NCBI RefSeq assembly: GCF_001949145.1
Contig: NW_019091407.1
Span: 1,536,175 to 1,600,174 of the forward strand
Direction of reading: 5' to 3'
Length of the DNA: 64,000 bases
Source of the DNA: Acanthaster planci
Lineage: Eukaryota > Echinodermata > Asteroidea > Valvatida > Acanthasteridae
Within the stretch, counting starts at the first letter, position 1, and the number at the start of each line of letters is the position of its first letter. Made by a program: the position numbers and the translations under genes. Of this stretch, positions 36,601 through 42,700 are shown one piece after another. The notes beneath the pieces were generated by a model. The model was given only the letters and a program-made list of their open reading frames with translations, had not been told where the DNA came from and ran no database searches.

Positions 36601-37931
36601 CAGTTGACACACACAGCCACCAAATCATCATCATAGCTGAAACTACAGTGCTGAGCAGGCCCCAAACACTGGCCTATAATCTGGCCTCTGATCTGCTCAC
36701 CTAAATACCCAGGAAATAACAGCCAGTTATCAGTCACAATTCATTTTTGGTCAAAGTTAACAGATGAGATTGACAGGAGGAGAATTTGAACCTGCAACAA
36801 GCCTCTGGAGCCACCATACTCCAAGCTGGGGTGTACCAATTTGCAAACAGAGATGACAACTTGCCCCTCTCAGTGTTTTTCGACTTAGATTGATTTAATT
36901 ACCTCGTTAGCTACCCTTGTGAAAGCATTTGCAAAGAGTCAAGTTTGAATGAAGAAAACAGGATGCGCTCGGCCAGCGGGTTAGAAAGACATGAGAATGT
37001 GGAGTCCAGTAGAACAAAACAATTAGACATGGCACTTGACAGTTTGTGTCCTTGATATATGCAAATTAAATGAAGTCGATAGTGTGAAATTCAATGCAGA
37101 TTTGAAGCCAGAGATTATGACTAAAACGTTGGTAGGTCAAATGTTAAGGTTCATTATTCAGTAGATTTGCTTTTCACTTACCACAAATGACCCACTGGGG
37201 ATTCATAAGCCCAACAGCTACATGAACAAAAAATTGGGACAGGGATGTATATTGGTATGAAAGAATTTACCCAAGTCATAGGTACTCCTGGCTTGTTCCA
37301 CATTCCAGACAATGATGTAATCCTCTGCAGCTGAGCAGACCAGGGTTGGGTTATGCTGATGCCCAAAACACAGACAGCTTAGTTTCTTCTTGTGTGCTTC
37401 TAACACCAGCGGCTAAGAAACATTGACATCACACACAAACATTTAGTGTCTTAAACCCACAATGCATGATAGTGAAAGTTCAAGCTGGCTAAAATGTGAC
37501 CCACAAAACCTGCTGATTTCAGGAACTGCAACACACATTTCAAGTACCAGACTGAACACGTACAGAGCATGTTCATTCCTTCAACTACTCCCTCTTATTA
37601 TTATCCAATTTGCTCATGAATCTTCTTGTAACTGTGCAACTGTAATTAACAGCAGAATTGAAGCTTTACAGTACTCTGAATTTCATCACTTGCCGTAATA
37701 TCCCTCTGGCATCTGAAGATTTTGGCGCAGTTAGGGTTAATTAATAATGAGAAAACTAACTTTGATTAAGTGCAAGCAAGTTCTTGGCAGTACCTTAGAG
37801 CTGAGGCTCTGCATACTCCAAATGCCCGCTGACTTGGCGAAAGGCAGTGCCAGATAGATGCCATTACATGCCAGCTGGAGATGAGAGGGTGCAAATGGAG
37901 TGTACAAGGTGCTTTGATGTACGGCTGTCAT
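519..37931 (-). CDS. WDR27: WDR27 orthologue, whole gene span (19 coding exons, 3' end off the left edge)
   Basis: WD40-repeat protein predicted to form beta-propellers. The family's function is poorly known, so none is assigned beyond a scaffold-like role. Joining exons 1 to 19 gives about 790 codons, and peptides align in order along vertebrate WDR27 as I remember it: an N-terminal WD40 set (exons 1-7), an acidic then Lys/Ser-rich linker (exons 8-13), and a second WD40 set (exons 14-19). The final propeller strands, roughly 100 residues, must lie left of position 1. The start is the first ATG in exon 1, with an in-frame TGA a few codons upstream. All introns begin GT and end AG, and phases agree at every junction except exon 16/17. 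Introns range from about 270 bp to 7.8 kb and are full of transposon debris. The gene is divergent from TOGARAM1. Gene identity is highly secure; exact ends of exons 8 and 16 are less so. Confidence 0.93.
793..915 (+). pseudogene. CCHC zinc-knuckle fragment, probable retroelement gag relict
   Basis: An open stretch of 40 codons ending in TAA contains CFKCGEPGHFANKC, a perfect CX2CX4HX4C zinc knuckle, preceded by the basic KLAEAKKQK. An in-frame stop lies just upstream. Such knuckles occur in retrotransposon Gag proteins and in some cellular RNA-binding proteins. With no flanking exons or gene structure, and opposite to the WDR27 strand, a retroelement remnant is the simplest reading. Confidence 0.6.
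1182..1640. repeat. foldback element with interrupted left arm
   Basis: The right arm at 1543-1640 is the reverse complement of two left-arm blocks, 1182-1233 and about 1367-1413, with high identity. A shared block is AAAAAAGATGATCGATGACT. About 130 bp (1234-1366) sit inside the left arm only, as if inserted after the foldback formed. The spacer is 1414-1542. MITE-like; family not recognised. Confidence 0.75.
4996..5146. repeat. foldback (MITE-like) element
   Basis: Left arm 4996-5042 and right arm 5098-5146 are imperfect inverted copies. Both contain the ATTGTTGACCG type end and GGGATATGAC. A 55-bp GC-richer centre separates them. Non-coding. Confidence 0.8.
5934..6031 (-). CDS. WDR27: WDR27 exon 18
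   Basis: Acceptor TCACCGCAG|GTATCA, donor CACTCCT|GTATCC, phase 2 to 1. Codes YQCNSRYKLIKSFQLEQAQQ then ITALSAVNEFHS, matching the vertebrate '[32 protein letters not shown]'. Confidence 0.92.
6032..7068. other. intron 17 of WDR27
   Basis: About 1 kb. No feature I can support; open frames here show no protein similarity that I recognise. Confidence 0.6.
7069..7201 (-). CDS. WDR27: WDR27 exon 17
   Basis: Acceptor TGTACACAG|GGAATG, donor TAAAAG|GTGAGT, phase 1 to 2. Codes FAKEIKAARFYYVDRLLLLT then SGSTLYLYKYVVDTSVDDIK, equivalent to the vertebrate '[22 protein letters not shown]...LLRYHIDTCKDEIKR'. Confidence 0.92.
7202..8083. other. intron 16 of WDR27
   Basis: About 0.9 kb. Searched by eye for a short missing exon that would reconcile the phases of exons 16 and 17; no convincing one found. 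Confidence 0.5.
8084..8262 (-). CDS. WDR27: WDR27 exon 16 (WD repeat)
   Basis: Acceptor TGTTATCAG|GTCATA. Codes GHNAAVNTVHWSHNGQWLL then TASNDKTACIWSTSASD, a complete WD repeat. A hydrophilic tail ends RQRPADK at donor GATAAG|GTTAGC. That donor leaves phase 0, but exon 17 needs phase 1. The true 3' end may therefore differ (an in-frame alternative donor CTGA|GTCACA would fix the phase), or a tiny exon is missing. Confidence 0.88.
8263..10985. other. intron 15 of WDR27
   Basis: 2.7 kb. Two stretches rich in CCGCCCTGCT/CACCCTGCT motifs (about 8,655-8,740 and 10,258-10,285) suggest the ends of an old insertion, but the family is not recognisable. The 179-codon open frame within it has no recognisable domain. 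Confidence 0.4.
10986..11075 (-). CDS. WDR27: WDR27 exon 15
   Basis: Separated from exon 14 by a 7.8-kb intron. Acceptor TCTGTGCAG|GAGATG, donor CATAG|GTTTGT, phase 1 to 1. Codes GDGQNLACALANKSAQLFKM then SLTGKGTSFI, close to the vertebrate '[29 protein letters not shown]'. The donor is weak but the phase and protein match hold. Confidence 0.92.
11986..12207. repeat. two short palindrome-ended units (GTTTCAGAC/GTCTGAAAC)
   Basis: About 11,986-12,067 starts GTTTCAGAC and ends GTCTGAAAC. A second unit at about 12,146-12,207 has the same inverted ends. Both contain motifs of the type GCCGAACC/GTCGAACC. They look like copies of a small nonautonomous element. Confidence 0.55.
16196..16660 (+). 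repeat. dispersed repeat, copy 1 (partner at 31,400-31,830)
   Basis: Shares long collinear blocks with 31,400-31,830, including TTAAAAAGTGATTTTGA and CACTTCCACTCGCGCAGGAA (CACTCACGCAGGAA in the partner). Order and orientation are the same. Non-coding, family unknown. Confidence 0.75.
18298..18610. repeat. foldback element whose centre is the assembly gap
   Basis: Left arm (18,298-18,362) and right arm (18,521-18,610) are inverted copies. ACGGACGTATATAAAAAACC on the left pairs with the reverse complement of the block starting GATTTTATTATACACGTCCG on the right. The right arm carries about 20 extra bases including a second copy of CACGGACGTG. The 134 N bases fill the centre. Confidence 0.8.
18384..18517. 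other. assembly gap (134 N)
   Basis: Run of N between the two arms of an inverted repeat. Translations through it are meaningless. The true length of the gap is not known from this sequence. Confidence 0.99.
18867..18973 (-). CDS. WDR27: WDR27 exon 14
   Basis: Acceptor AATTTCAG|GTCTGC, donor TCTCTG|GTAAGT, phase 2 to 1. Codes SATKQYPVDAKPPTTSKTK then IDVGNQSIPINCISFSG. This leads into the second WD40 block (vertebrate 'YPVECAVPTKPG...VCCIQYSG'). Confidence 0.9.
18974..20623. other. intron 13 of WDR27
   Basis: 1.65 kb. Holds one small CCCTAAC-ended element (19,575-19,642); nothing else recognised. Confidence 0.6.
19575..19642 (+). repeat. 68-bp mini-element with TTAACCCTAAC termini, copy A
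   Basis: Begins TTAACCCTAAC and ends GTTAGGGTTAA, an 11-bp perfect terminal inverted repeat. The core AAAATCATATTAAAATTGGA recurs inverted in copy B at 22,813-22,882. Confidence 0.8.
20624..20710 (-). CDS. WDR27: WDR27 exon 13
   Basis: Acceptor GTACTTGCAG|GGCTAA, donor CTTCCAG|GTAAAA, phase 2 to 2. Codes AKLFSPKTNVGKASSAKRQK, matching the vertebrate 'VTMFSPKTNIKS'. The remainder (GASAGAASR) is low-complexity linker. Confidence 0.9.
20711..22162. other. intron 12 of WDR27
   Basis: 1.45 kb with no element or coding region I can support. A single TCCTAACCCTGCC stretch near 21,508 is too short to call as another mini-element. Confidence 0.6.
22163..22351 (-). CDS. WDR27: WDR27 exon 12 (basic linker with conserved SKVKSSGY motif)
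   Basis: Acceptor TGTTTTCAG|TGTTCC, donor CACCAAG|GTACGT, phase 2 to 2. Codes a Lys-rich linker followed by DQALTFKSKVKSSGYTEAPR. The latter is nearly the same as the vertebrate 'DQRLVFHSKVRSSGYASAP', although the surrounding linker has diverged, which makes this segment diagnostic for WDR27. Confidence 0.94.
22352..23022. other. intron 11 of WDR27
   Basis: 0.67 kb. Contains copy B of the CCCTAAC-ended mini-element; nothing else seen. Confidence 0.6.
22813..22882 (-). repeat. 70-bp mini-element with TAACCCTAAC-type termini, copy B
   Basis: On the minus strand it reads with the same ends and core as copy A (19,575-19,642), at roughly 80 to 85 percent identity by eye, in inverse orientation in a neighbouring intron. 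Confidence 0.8.
23023..23210 (-). CDS. WDR27: WDR27 exon 11
   Basis: Acceptor CTCTGCCAG|ACGTGG, donor CTCAAG|GTATGG, phase 0 to 2. Starts TWCIIGSVFENAVDVIQL, parallel to the vertebrate 'LCLLASLFGGKIAVLEI', then a Pro/Ser/Asp-rich linker (KDKSGASPGDDGDTK) that looks disordered. Confidence 0.9.
23211..23979. other. intron 10 of WDR27
   Basis: 0.77 kb, nothing recognised. Confidence 0.6.
23980..24065 (-). CDS. WDR27: WDR27 exon 10
   Basis: Acceptor TTGAATAG|ATCCAA, donor AACCAG|GTAAGA, phase 1 to 0. Codes DPIPSGADQHYMTLSGSYAF then AQATNSDNQ, matching the vertebrate 'SIQLAGSCALRNRTADQK'. Confidence 0.9.
25299..25356. repeat. 58-bp near-perfect palindrome (hairpin)
   Basis: Arms GCATGTGTTTTTAACTGTCG and CGACAGTTAAAAAAGCATGC pair almost perfectly around a GC-rich centre (CCCGG...CCGGG). 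It could be the remnant of a foldback element or a cruciform-forming site. It is not a prokaryote-type terminator, given its place in a eukaryotic intron. Confidence 0.8.
25615..25902. mobile_element. MITE-like element with GTTGGACAGTTG termini
   Basis: Ends are inverted copies: GTTGGACAGTTGATGTCAGC at the left, and the reverse complement GTTGGACAGTTGGTGTTAGT at the right. Similarity extends about 80-90 bp inward and includes ACAATCCTGGACAAA. No open frame of its own and no target duplication seen. Confidence 0.8.
26051..26154 (-). CDS. WDR27: WDR27 exon 9
   Basis: Acceptor TTACAG|AGAACT, donor TTTCAAG|GTATGT, phase 2 to 1. Codes LLDESPMLIIGTPGALLQVN then AHSFELASFLDFQ, equivalent to the vertebrate '[24 protein letters not shown]' beta strands between the two WD blocks. 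Confidence 0.88.
26423..26642 (-). CDS. WDR27: WDR27 exon 8 (acidic linker)
   Basis: Largest WDR27 exon found (220 bp). The reading frame continues from exon 7 (phase 1) through an acidic stretch, RDPQPDEDERPEDADFASE, then ILGLHFTTRVSA and a Ser/Asp-rich segment. The donor is inferred as ATAGA|GTCAGT because it leaves phase 2 as exon 9 requires. The frame stays open beyond this donor, so the 3' end is less certain than for other exons. Confidence 0.75.
26643..27693. other. intron 7 of WDR27
   Basis: 1.05 kb with no element recognised. Confidence 0.6.
27694..27817 (-). CDS. WDR27: WDR27 exon 7
   Basis: Acceptor GCAACAAG|GTGAGA, donor GCTGCAG|GTATCG, phase 0 to 1. Codes VRIYDTTEGNGYRCLHHLDV then a charged tail ending NNRAAA. 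It parallels '[20 protein letters not shown]' of vertebrate WDR27 and marks the end of the first WD40 block. Confidence 0.9.
27935..28565. repeat. interval bounded by a ~70-bp near-identical direct repeat
   Basis: 27,935-28,004 and 28,497-28,565 share GGAAAAACAGGAAATGGAGA and CCTCGTCTCCGGTCAGCATT in the same order, nearly identical over about 70 bp. The 490 bp between them is AT-rich and non-coding. It may be a local duplication or short terminal repeats of an unknown element. Confidence 0.8.
28914..29469. mobile_element. pogo/Tigger-like nonautonomous element
   Basis: Left end CAGTAAACTCTTGATAACTC and, on the other strand, right end CAGTAAACTCTCGATAACTT. These CAGT...CTCGATAACTCGAA-type termini are typical of pogo/Tigger (Tc1-mariner superfamily) elements. 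Length 556 bp, no transposase frame. Flanks are CA on both sides rather than the usual TA. Confidence 0.7.
29729..29799 (-). CDS. WDR27: WDR27 exon 6
   Basis: 71-bp exon, phase 1 to 0, acceptor CACATTTAG|CCTCAC, donor GGCCAG|GTATGT. Codes ASPFLSLVMNQTSE then GFAVGSADGQ, matching the vertebrate '[24 protein letters not shown]'. The ADG/SADG turn is the WD-repeat D strand signature. Confidence 0.93.
29800..30621. other. intron 5 of WDR27
   Basis: 0.8 kb. Contains at about 29,978-30,020 a partial copy of the exon 5 acceptor region (see findings). Confidence 0.55.
30622..30673 (-). CDS. WDR27: WDR27 exon 5 (52-bp microexon)
   Basis: Short exon coding IWDITEGCVIYQSCIIS, continuing SEDRTFK|IWD across the junction. 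Acceptor TTTCTGCAG|ATATGG, donor TTTCAG|GTATAA, phase 0 to 1. Vertebrate WDR27 has VWDHCTGSLIYSSSVLS here. A partial copy of its acceptor region occurs about 690 bp further on (see findings). Confidence 0.92.
31144..31272. repeat. minisatellite, ~30-bp unit, 4 copies
   Basis: Units of the type GTGTGAAATATTTTCCCACT plus about 10 bp. The first two are nearly identical and the later ones diverged (GCATGAAAATGTTTTCCCAC). The motif recurs once near 31,855. Confidence 0.8.
31400..31830 (+). repeat. dispersed repeat, copy 2 (partner at 16,196-16,660)
   Basis: Collinear with 16,196-16,660 over some 430 bp with small indels. The two copies share CGGATTCATAATTTGAGGAT-type and CACTTCCACTC blocks. Confidence 0.75.
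32301..32414 (-). CDS. WDR27: WDR27 exon 4 (WD repeat)
   Basis: Acceptor GTACTGCAG|CTGGAA, donor TTTAAG|GTGAGT, phase 0 on both sides. Codes LEGHVAPVTSAEFSPHLP then STLVSVSEDRTFK. This is a textbook WD repeat (GH dipeptide, SEDRTFK before the WD of exon 5) and one of the best conserved stretches of the gene. Confidence 0.95.
32640..33245 (+). repeat. dispersed repeat family R2, copy 1
   Basis: Blocks such as GAGTATGCATCACGCATGCT, TTGGCCAGTTTGCCGTTGTG and GTTATTTTCACAAGTTCCCT recur in two other places. These are the minus-strand copy at 55,020-55,560 and the plus-strand copy at 56,440-56,900. Non-coding; probably a transposon family. Confidence 0.8.
34675..34868. mobile_element. solo LTR with 5-bp target-site duplication, nested in the DIRS element
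   Basis: 194-bp element beginning TGTTACGATAATG and ending CAACACATAACA, with perfect TGTTA/TAACA ends. It is flanked on both sides by GGTTT (34,670-34,674 and 34,869-34,873). Contains AATAAA near 34,790. Size, TG...CA ends and 5-bp duplication fit a solo LTR of a Gypsy, Copia or BEL-type retrotransposon; the superfamily cannot be told. Confidence 0.88.
34999..35280 (+). pseudogene. DIRS RNase H-like fragment
   Basis: Codes TTTAVAHISEMGGTYSESC, then ILWCKTSRIWLSAAFIPGK and NVKADLESRYFSDNTE. The pattern of a DN-type TTAVAYI start, LWC, WLSAAHIPG and N(V)xAD(x)ESR is the RNase H domain of DIRS-type elements. The catalytic Asp before TTAVA is still present, but the frame breaks just downstream. 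Confidence 0.85.
35326..35510 (+). pseudogene. DIRS polymerase C-terminal segment
   Basis: In a shifted frame: LAIGAFTLDWGKFLAYAFPP then FSLISRVLQKLEEDGAEAIV and ILPQWPTQAQYPLLL. This is the strongly conserved stretch after RNase H in DIRS-type polyproteins. Confidence 0.85.
35560..35942 (+). pseudogene. DIRS tyrosine recombinase N-terminal fragment, frameshifted
   Basis: KGISPGTADIIQPSWRSGTL marks the start of the core-binding region, followed by SSINTARSALSAVIL. In another frame it continues with GQHPLVCCFVKGAFQL, a usual motif in DIRS recombinases. At least two frameshifts. The catalytic R-H-R-Y part is absent. Confidence 0.8.
36576..36700 (-). CDS. WDR27: WDR27 exon 3 (WD repeat)
   Basis: Acceptor TATTTAG|GTGAGC, donor CCAAG|GTGAG, entering in phase 1 and leaving in phase 0. 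Peptide IGQCLGPAQHCSFSYDDDLV then AVCVNCEVLVLDSK, matching the vertebrate '[24 protein letters not shown]' strand. Confidence 0.92.
36701..37270. other. intron 2 of WDR27
   Basis: 0.57 kb, nothing recognised. Confidence 0.6.
37271..37412 (-). CDS. WDR27: WDR27 exon 2 (WD repeat)
   Basis: Acceptor TTTCTTAG|CCGCTG, donor TTGG|GTAAAT, phase 0 to phase 1. Codes a WD repeat: PLVLEAHKKKLSCLCF, then LVCSAAEDYIIVWNVEQA. This parallels the vertebrate 'RGHHQPITAM...LICSASLDYVIMWN' segment and has the usual GH-like start and W-N end of a WD unit. Confidence 0.93.
37413..37793. other. intron 1 of WDR27
   Basis: 0.38 kb. Contains a lone GTTAGGGTTAATT stretch (about 37,731-37,743) like one end of the CCCTAAC mini-element, without a partner end. 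Confidence 0.5.
37794..37931 (-). CDS. WDR27: WDR27 exon 1 (start codon)
   Basis: Begins with ATG at 37931 (MTAVHQS). The peptide SHLQLACNGIYLALPF corresponds to the first WD strand of WDR27 (HVQLAC in vertebrates) and the exon ends IWSMQSLSSK. Donor AAG|GTACTG, phase 0. An in-frame TGA lies just upstream of the ATG, so the start is well placed unless a further upstream coding exon exists. Confidence 0.85.
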
Positions 37932-38550
37932 AATGGATTCTCCTCAACCGTGTAGCATGCATTGACAACCACTAGAAGGGATGCATGTAAATTATGGTTT
38001 TTAGATTTAAATACTGGTAATGCAAGGTGTGCATCAATCATTCCCCACACACTTTTGTATTAAGAATGTTCAATGGAAATTGGAGATCTGTATGCATACG
38101 TACATGTACACGTAAACACCATAACACACTTTAAGCACAAGGCCTTTATTCTTCAGACTGCCATTTTGGATTATGCTCCCCTTGGATTCCCCCCCCCTAA
38201 AGTCTCCAGTTTGTGTTCAAGAGCCGGCCTCAAAAGTAGTGCAGCGATGCGGCTTTTTTTTTATCTTCACTTATTTTCTGGAAATGATGTCCGTACGTAG
38301 TATAATGCGCATTGTCCATTGGGACTGCATGCGCACGTAAAACCAGCTGCTACCAACACTAAAATAGACTGGCCCCCATACGGCCTTTTACTGTTAAAAA
38401 GCATTTTCAGACATGTCCATGTAAACAGGACATACAGTAAAACCACCTCGTTTGTCTGGTTCCCAGATATAAATGTATAATACAGAAATGACGCCATCAG
38501 AAAAAGAGTGCCCGACTAAATGTATGGGGAACTACTCATAGGATACCCAG

Positions 38551-38708
38551 CACAATATGCAGCAAAGGGGGACCCCCCAATGTGATGCACAAGCTGTATA
38601 CCCTATGCCTACTGCACCCCCCTCGGAAATCTGAAAGAAGTTCCAAAGATTCCATTGACACAAAAGAAGACAAAATAGAGCAGGGGTCCCCCTTTGCCAC
38701 ATATCGTG
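38551..38708. mobile_element. MITE-like element, family M3 copy 1
   Basis: Termini CACAATATGCAGCAAAGGGG and the inverted copy (CACGATATGTGGCAAAGGGG on the other strand). The interior CTGAAAGAAGTTCC is shared with the element at 39,478-39,649. Confidence 0.7.
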
Positions 38709-39477
38709 CATCATACATGTATGACTGTTAGAGGGACTGCATTGGAGGGCTGTACATATTACTCAACTGTAGCAGGATTTCAGTCAATTAATTAAGCAAG
38801 TTTGCTAGCTTTTGGACATCGTTTTATACCAAATGAAAGACTTTTCATTTTGCCGATGCACAGGTCTACGGCAATGTGTGCACTGACCATAAAACCAGAG
38901 ACTTTATTTTTTTGGCCCTATTCACATTTTTGTTAACACTCTGATTCTGAAATGGGAAGGAGCCTACATGTATGTAACTGTTTTGCAATAATTTCAATTA
39001 CAGCCTCACTTTGAAACTATTTTTTTCATTTGGATAAAAGGCAACATGAATTTCTAGCCATAATTTGGAAATACCCATTGGAGCACAAGGATGCACTGCA
39101 AACGTCGAAAAGGCTTATTCCCCCTCCCCCCCGACAACACGCCGCTGCCCGGCGATCACGCCGACTGCACCCACAAAAGGCACAAAAGTAACAGCAAACC
39201 ACAACCCTGAAAAATCTATGCTACATTGCAAAGTTTTCCAGTCAAATGAAAAAAGTCACAGCATCCTTGCCTGATAATGATATTCCTGATCACAATTAAG
39301 GTCAAGGAATGTAAGCAGAAATCAAAATTTCCCACCGCACCAGCATAGTCATGTAGTATTCAGTCTGGATACCAAACCCGATGAGTCTAACTATTACCTT
39401 AGATTGCATACCGGTCGTTAGGGAATCTTTGGCAGGGAACCAGACTAGGTAGTACTCCAGATATTAAAGTATACCGT

Positions 39478-39649
39478 GCAAGAAATGAGACCGAGGGGTA
39501 CCCCCCCCCAACATGTCCAATCCCTATACACATTCCAGACTATTGTTACTTAACACATCCCCCCAAAATGTCTGAAAGGAATTCCCCAGATTCCTGCGAG
39601 ACAATAACCAACACAAGGCAGGGGGATAAATCTCCGTCTCATACCTTGC
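39478..39649. mobile_element. MITE-like element, family M3 copy 2
   Basis: Left end GCAAGAAATGAGACCGAG pairs with the inverse GCAAGGTATGAGACGGAG at the right. The interior CTGAAAGGAATTCCCCAGAT aligns with copy 1 at 38,551-38,708, but the terminal sequence differs more. Confidence 0.6.
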
Positions 39650-39667
39650 TGCATATGTATAAAAGGA

Positions 39668-39798
39668 TCCGAAGAAAAAGAAATGGGGCTGCGTACGTAT
39701 CACCGTGATGAGGATATCGACAAGAACATAATATCAAATCAGTGCTCTGGAATATCTGATTGATGTTATATTCTTGACGATATTCCGAAGAAAAAGAA
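39668..39798. repeat. 30-bp-stem hairpin flanked by 15-bp direct repeats
   Basis: Stem arms 39,713-39,742 and 39,756-39,785 pair with few mismatches (GATATCGACAAGAACATAAT versus GAATATCGTCAAGAATATAA on the other strand) around a 13-base loop. TCCGAAGAAAAAGAA occurs at 39,668-39,682 and again at 39,784-39,798. Confidence 0.75.
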
Positions 39799-42700
39799 GT
39801 CTTGTACCGCACGAGGGCGCTATTGAGTAAGAAATCAAACTTGCATTAGTCCTTCAAGATGACTCGCAATTTTGAGTGAAATCGTCTTACAACTGCTTGT
39901 TTGTTTCTTTGTATGCTCATAGGTCCAAAAATGGATTAGATTGTTCAAATTTTTAAAAAGACGTTGGATATTTTGAATATATTGTTCAAAACCAGGCCCG
40001 TAACCAGGACTCTTCGTGGGAGCCGAGGGGTGCGAATCCTCAACAAAGCGGACCACTGAAGCATAGGCCTAGATCTTTAGCTGTTTTATTATCAACATCA
40101 GGATTCATGAGGTCGTTTTAGGGGCAAACCGTTCTTTTATAGTTCAAAAACGTTTCTTGCCTCAAAAGCGGACCTTTTAGTAGCGCGGATGGGGTTCCAA
40201 TGCACCCCCGGGTACTGGCCTGAAAATCCATGTTCCCCGGAACCAATGGCGACTCCCATGTATGAAAACATTTAAATGATCAGAAATTAAATTGTAAATT
40301 ATTTGGTATTTTTTGACTGGTACAAAAAAAATCCAATTTCCAAGCTTACAGGATAGGCCTTCTTCAAACTGAAGTAGTTTCAGTGTAATACATTACATTT
40401 AGGTGGCAGGAACATTAAAACTCAGACAATGTAGTTTTGCACTTAATGCTTTTACGCATTGATGATGCTTTTACCCATTTACTGAAGACGGTTTGAGAAT
40501 GAACGTTGCATATTTGCCTTAGGCTGCTTTTTTTATGGTGTCCCTGGTGGATGGCCAGTGAGCATGGCAGTCAGTATTGGTGTTAGTATTAAGTGGAAGC
40601 GGCTGTGTTAGGATGACTGAACTTTTGAGCATTTTTGCCCAAGTCGATATGCAACATTCATATAAATACTTGGATTTCCTTAAGTAATTACTCTGCATGC
40701 TGAAGTTTCATCTGATTTTCACTGTTTCCATTTATAATTTCATACAGGCCTACTCCTACTACCGTTTAATAGACTTTTAGTATATTATAACAGTGGTCAG
40801 TCGAAATATATCATAAACTTCAAGGGGCTCTTTGATACAAAACGTAAATAAAATCGCAAATTTTAAGGTCCATCCATAGTTTGATCGTTTTCCCATTGAA
40901 AGTATTCTTATCGATATCAGGAATGAAGTCCGTGCTGTCTCAGGCCTATGCTTAGCTGATGGAAACAAAGCAAAATGAGCGGAGCCCTCCTTTAAAAAAA
41001 AAGACGACTTATGCTGTCTTCGGCTGTCTTCTTTCTTCGAAAAAAACTGGATAAAGAGGATCAAAAGAACACATGATAAGCATCTTCTGAAACAAATTTT
41101 GGATTTTTTTTAACCGATGAGCGTCAAAATCTAAAATTCTTGAGCATGCTGTGCCAGAAGGTCATGCAGCAATTAAGCTTCTGGAACCTTCGCCTATGGG
41201 GATTTTACATTGGGCCGTCCTATCACGTTCGCTAATTTTAGGAAAAACGAACTACCCAAAGAAACACTCATACGGGAATTTCTCCTTTGTCCTCAAGTAA
41301 TATCTTAGAAAAGTCACCTGGAGACGGTTAAAAAACGAATTTCATTAACGAACTTTCACTTCCGGCAATATCGTTCCTATAGATCTCCTTATTCGTGCAT
41401 ATTTGTTTTCATTCCCCGGCTTACGTCAAAACGAGACTGTACAACGTCGCAAAGATTTACCTGCCTACAGTGGAGTTGACCTGACACAGTTTTTGTCAGC
41501 AAATATTAGAATCTTTTGTAAAAGCGGAATATTGCTTTGAGTTTATTTCCTTATAAATTACAAATTCGACAAAATATTATGGTCTGTTTTCATTTTGCCT
41601 ATCACCAAAAGACAACTGGTACCATAAAGTATAATTCCGTAACTGTTCATCTGCATACGAGACCACAGCATTGGACTCTCCATGTATTTTATATTTTTAG
41701 AAGTGCGTGATAGGTCTATTTTGGGCAGGATTTCTCATTTAGGTCAGGTAATTTTCAGTTTCTATAACTTATTATGCGGCGCGTGTAACTGTTCTCAAAT
41801 AGCCTCGTGCTAGGCGTGCGCTGTTTGCATACCAAACTGGTTCATTTACAAAACCTCCCTCGGAACAAACTATCCATCACTTTATGGAAAATGGAACAAA
41901 GTACTCTGCAGAAACATCGAAGATAAATACTTTTCGCAACAGAACCTATGAAACAGAAAGTTTGTACTTCAGTGGGAATCAAGTTGCAAGAATGTGGAAA
42001 CATTAAAATGTAAACACGTGGGAAAAACTACCAATCGAAATAGACGTATTTTGGTAATCATCTTAAGTTTATCCGCTTGGTAATAACTTGCTTCCGGCAT
42101 TAGTCCCTGAAGAATTAACAGGAAATGGAAACAAATTTATCGTCATGTCAACAACAGAATTAATTTGCCATAGAATAATACTGTATACTGTCCTTTTTAA
42201 GGATAAAAAGGTTTCATATACTTTTCTGTTCGTCTTCATCAAATTCTGTGGAAAGGTTTAAGTGATTAAAACTGATCAGTCCGAAAGCCAGTTCAAGTAC
42301 AAACGCATTTGCAACACGACAGCATTGACTGATGTCTCCAAAGTTTGCTCCGGTTATCAATATGCTTCCTCAAATTTAGATATCAAAGGACAAAACTCAA
42401 GAGGGGAAAAATCAAGATCAGGTTAATTAATGTCAGCTGAAATTAAATGGCCATAATATAAACAATAACAAAATGTAAGGACAACTTTCAGCACAAAGTT
42501 ATAAAAGCCATCCACAAGAATCCTAAAACCGTTGGTATCCATGAAAATCCATGAAAACAGAAAACAGGAAATTTTCTATTTGATTTTTTTCAGCAAGAAA
42601 TGTTTCAAAACTCACATTTACATTTTCTGGAAAATTTGAAAATAACAACACTGGAAGTGATTTTCAGGTGGTCGAATTGAACAATGCTCTTTGGTAACCA

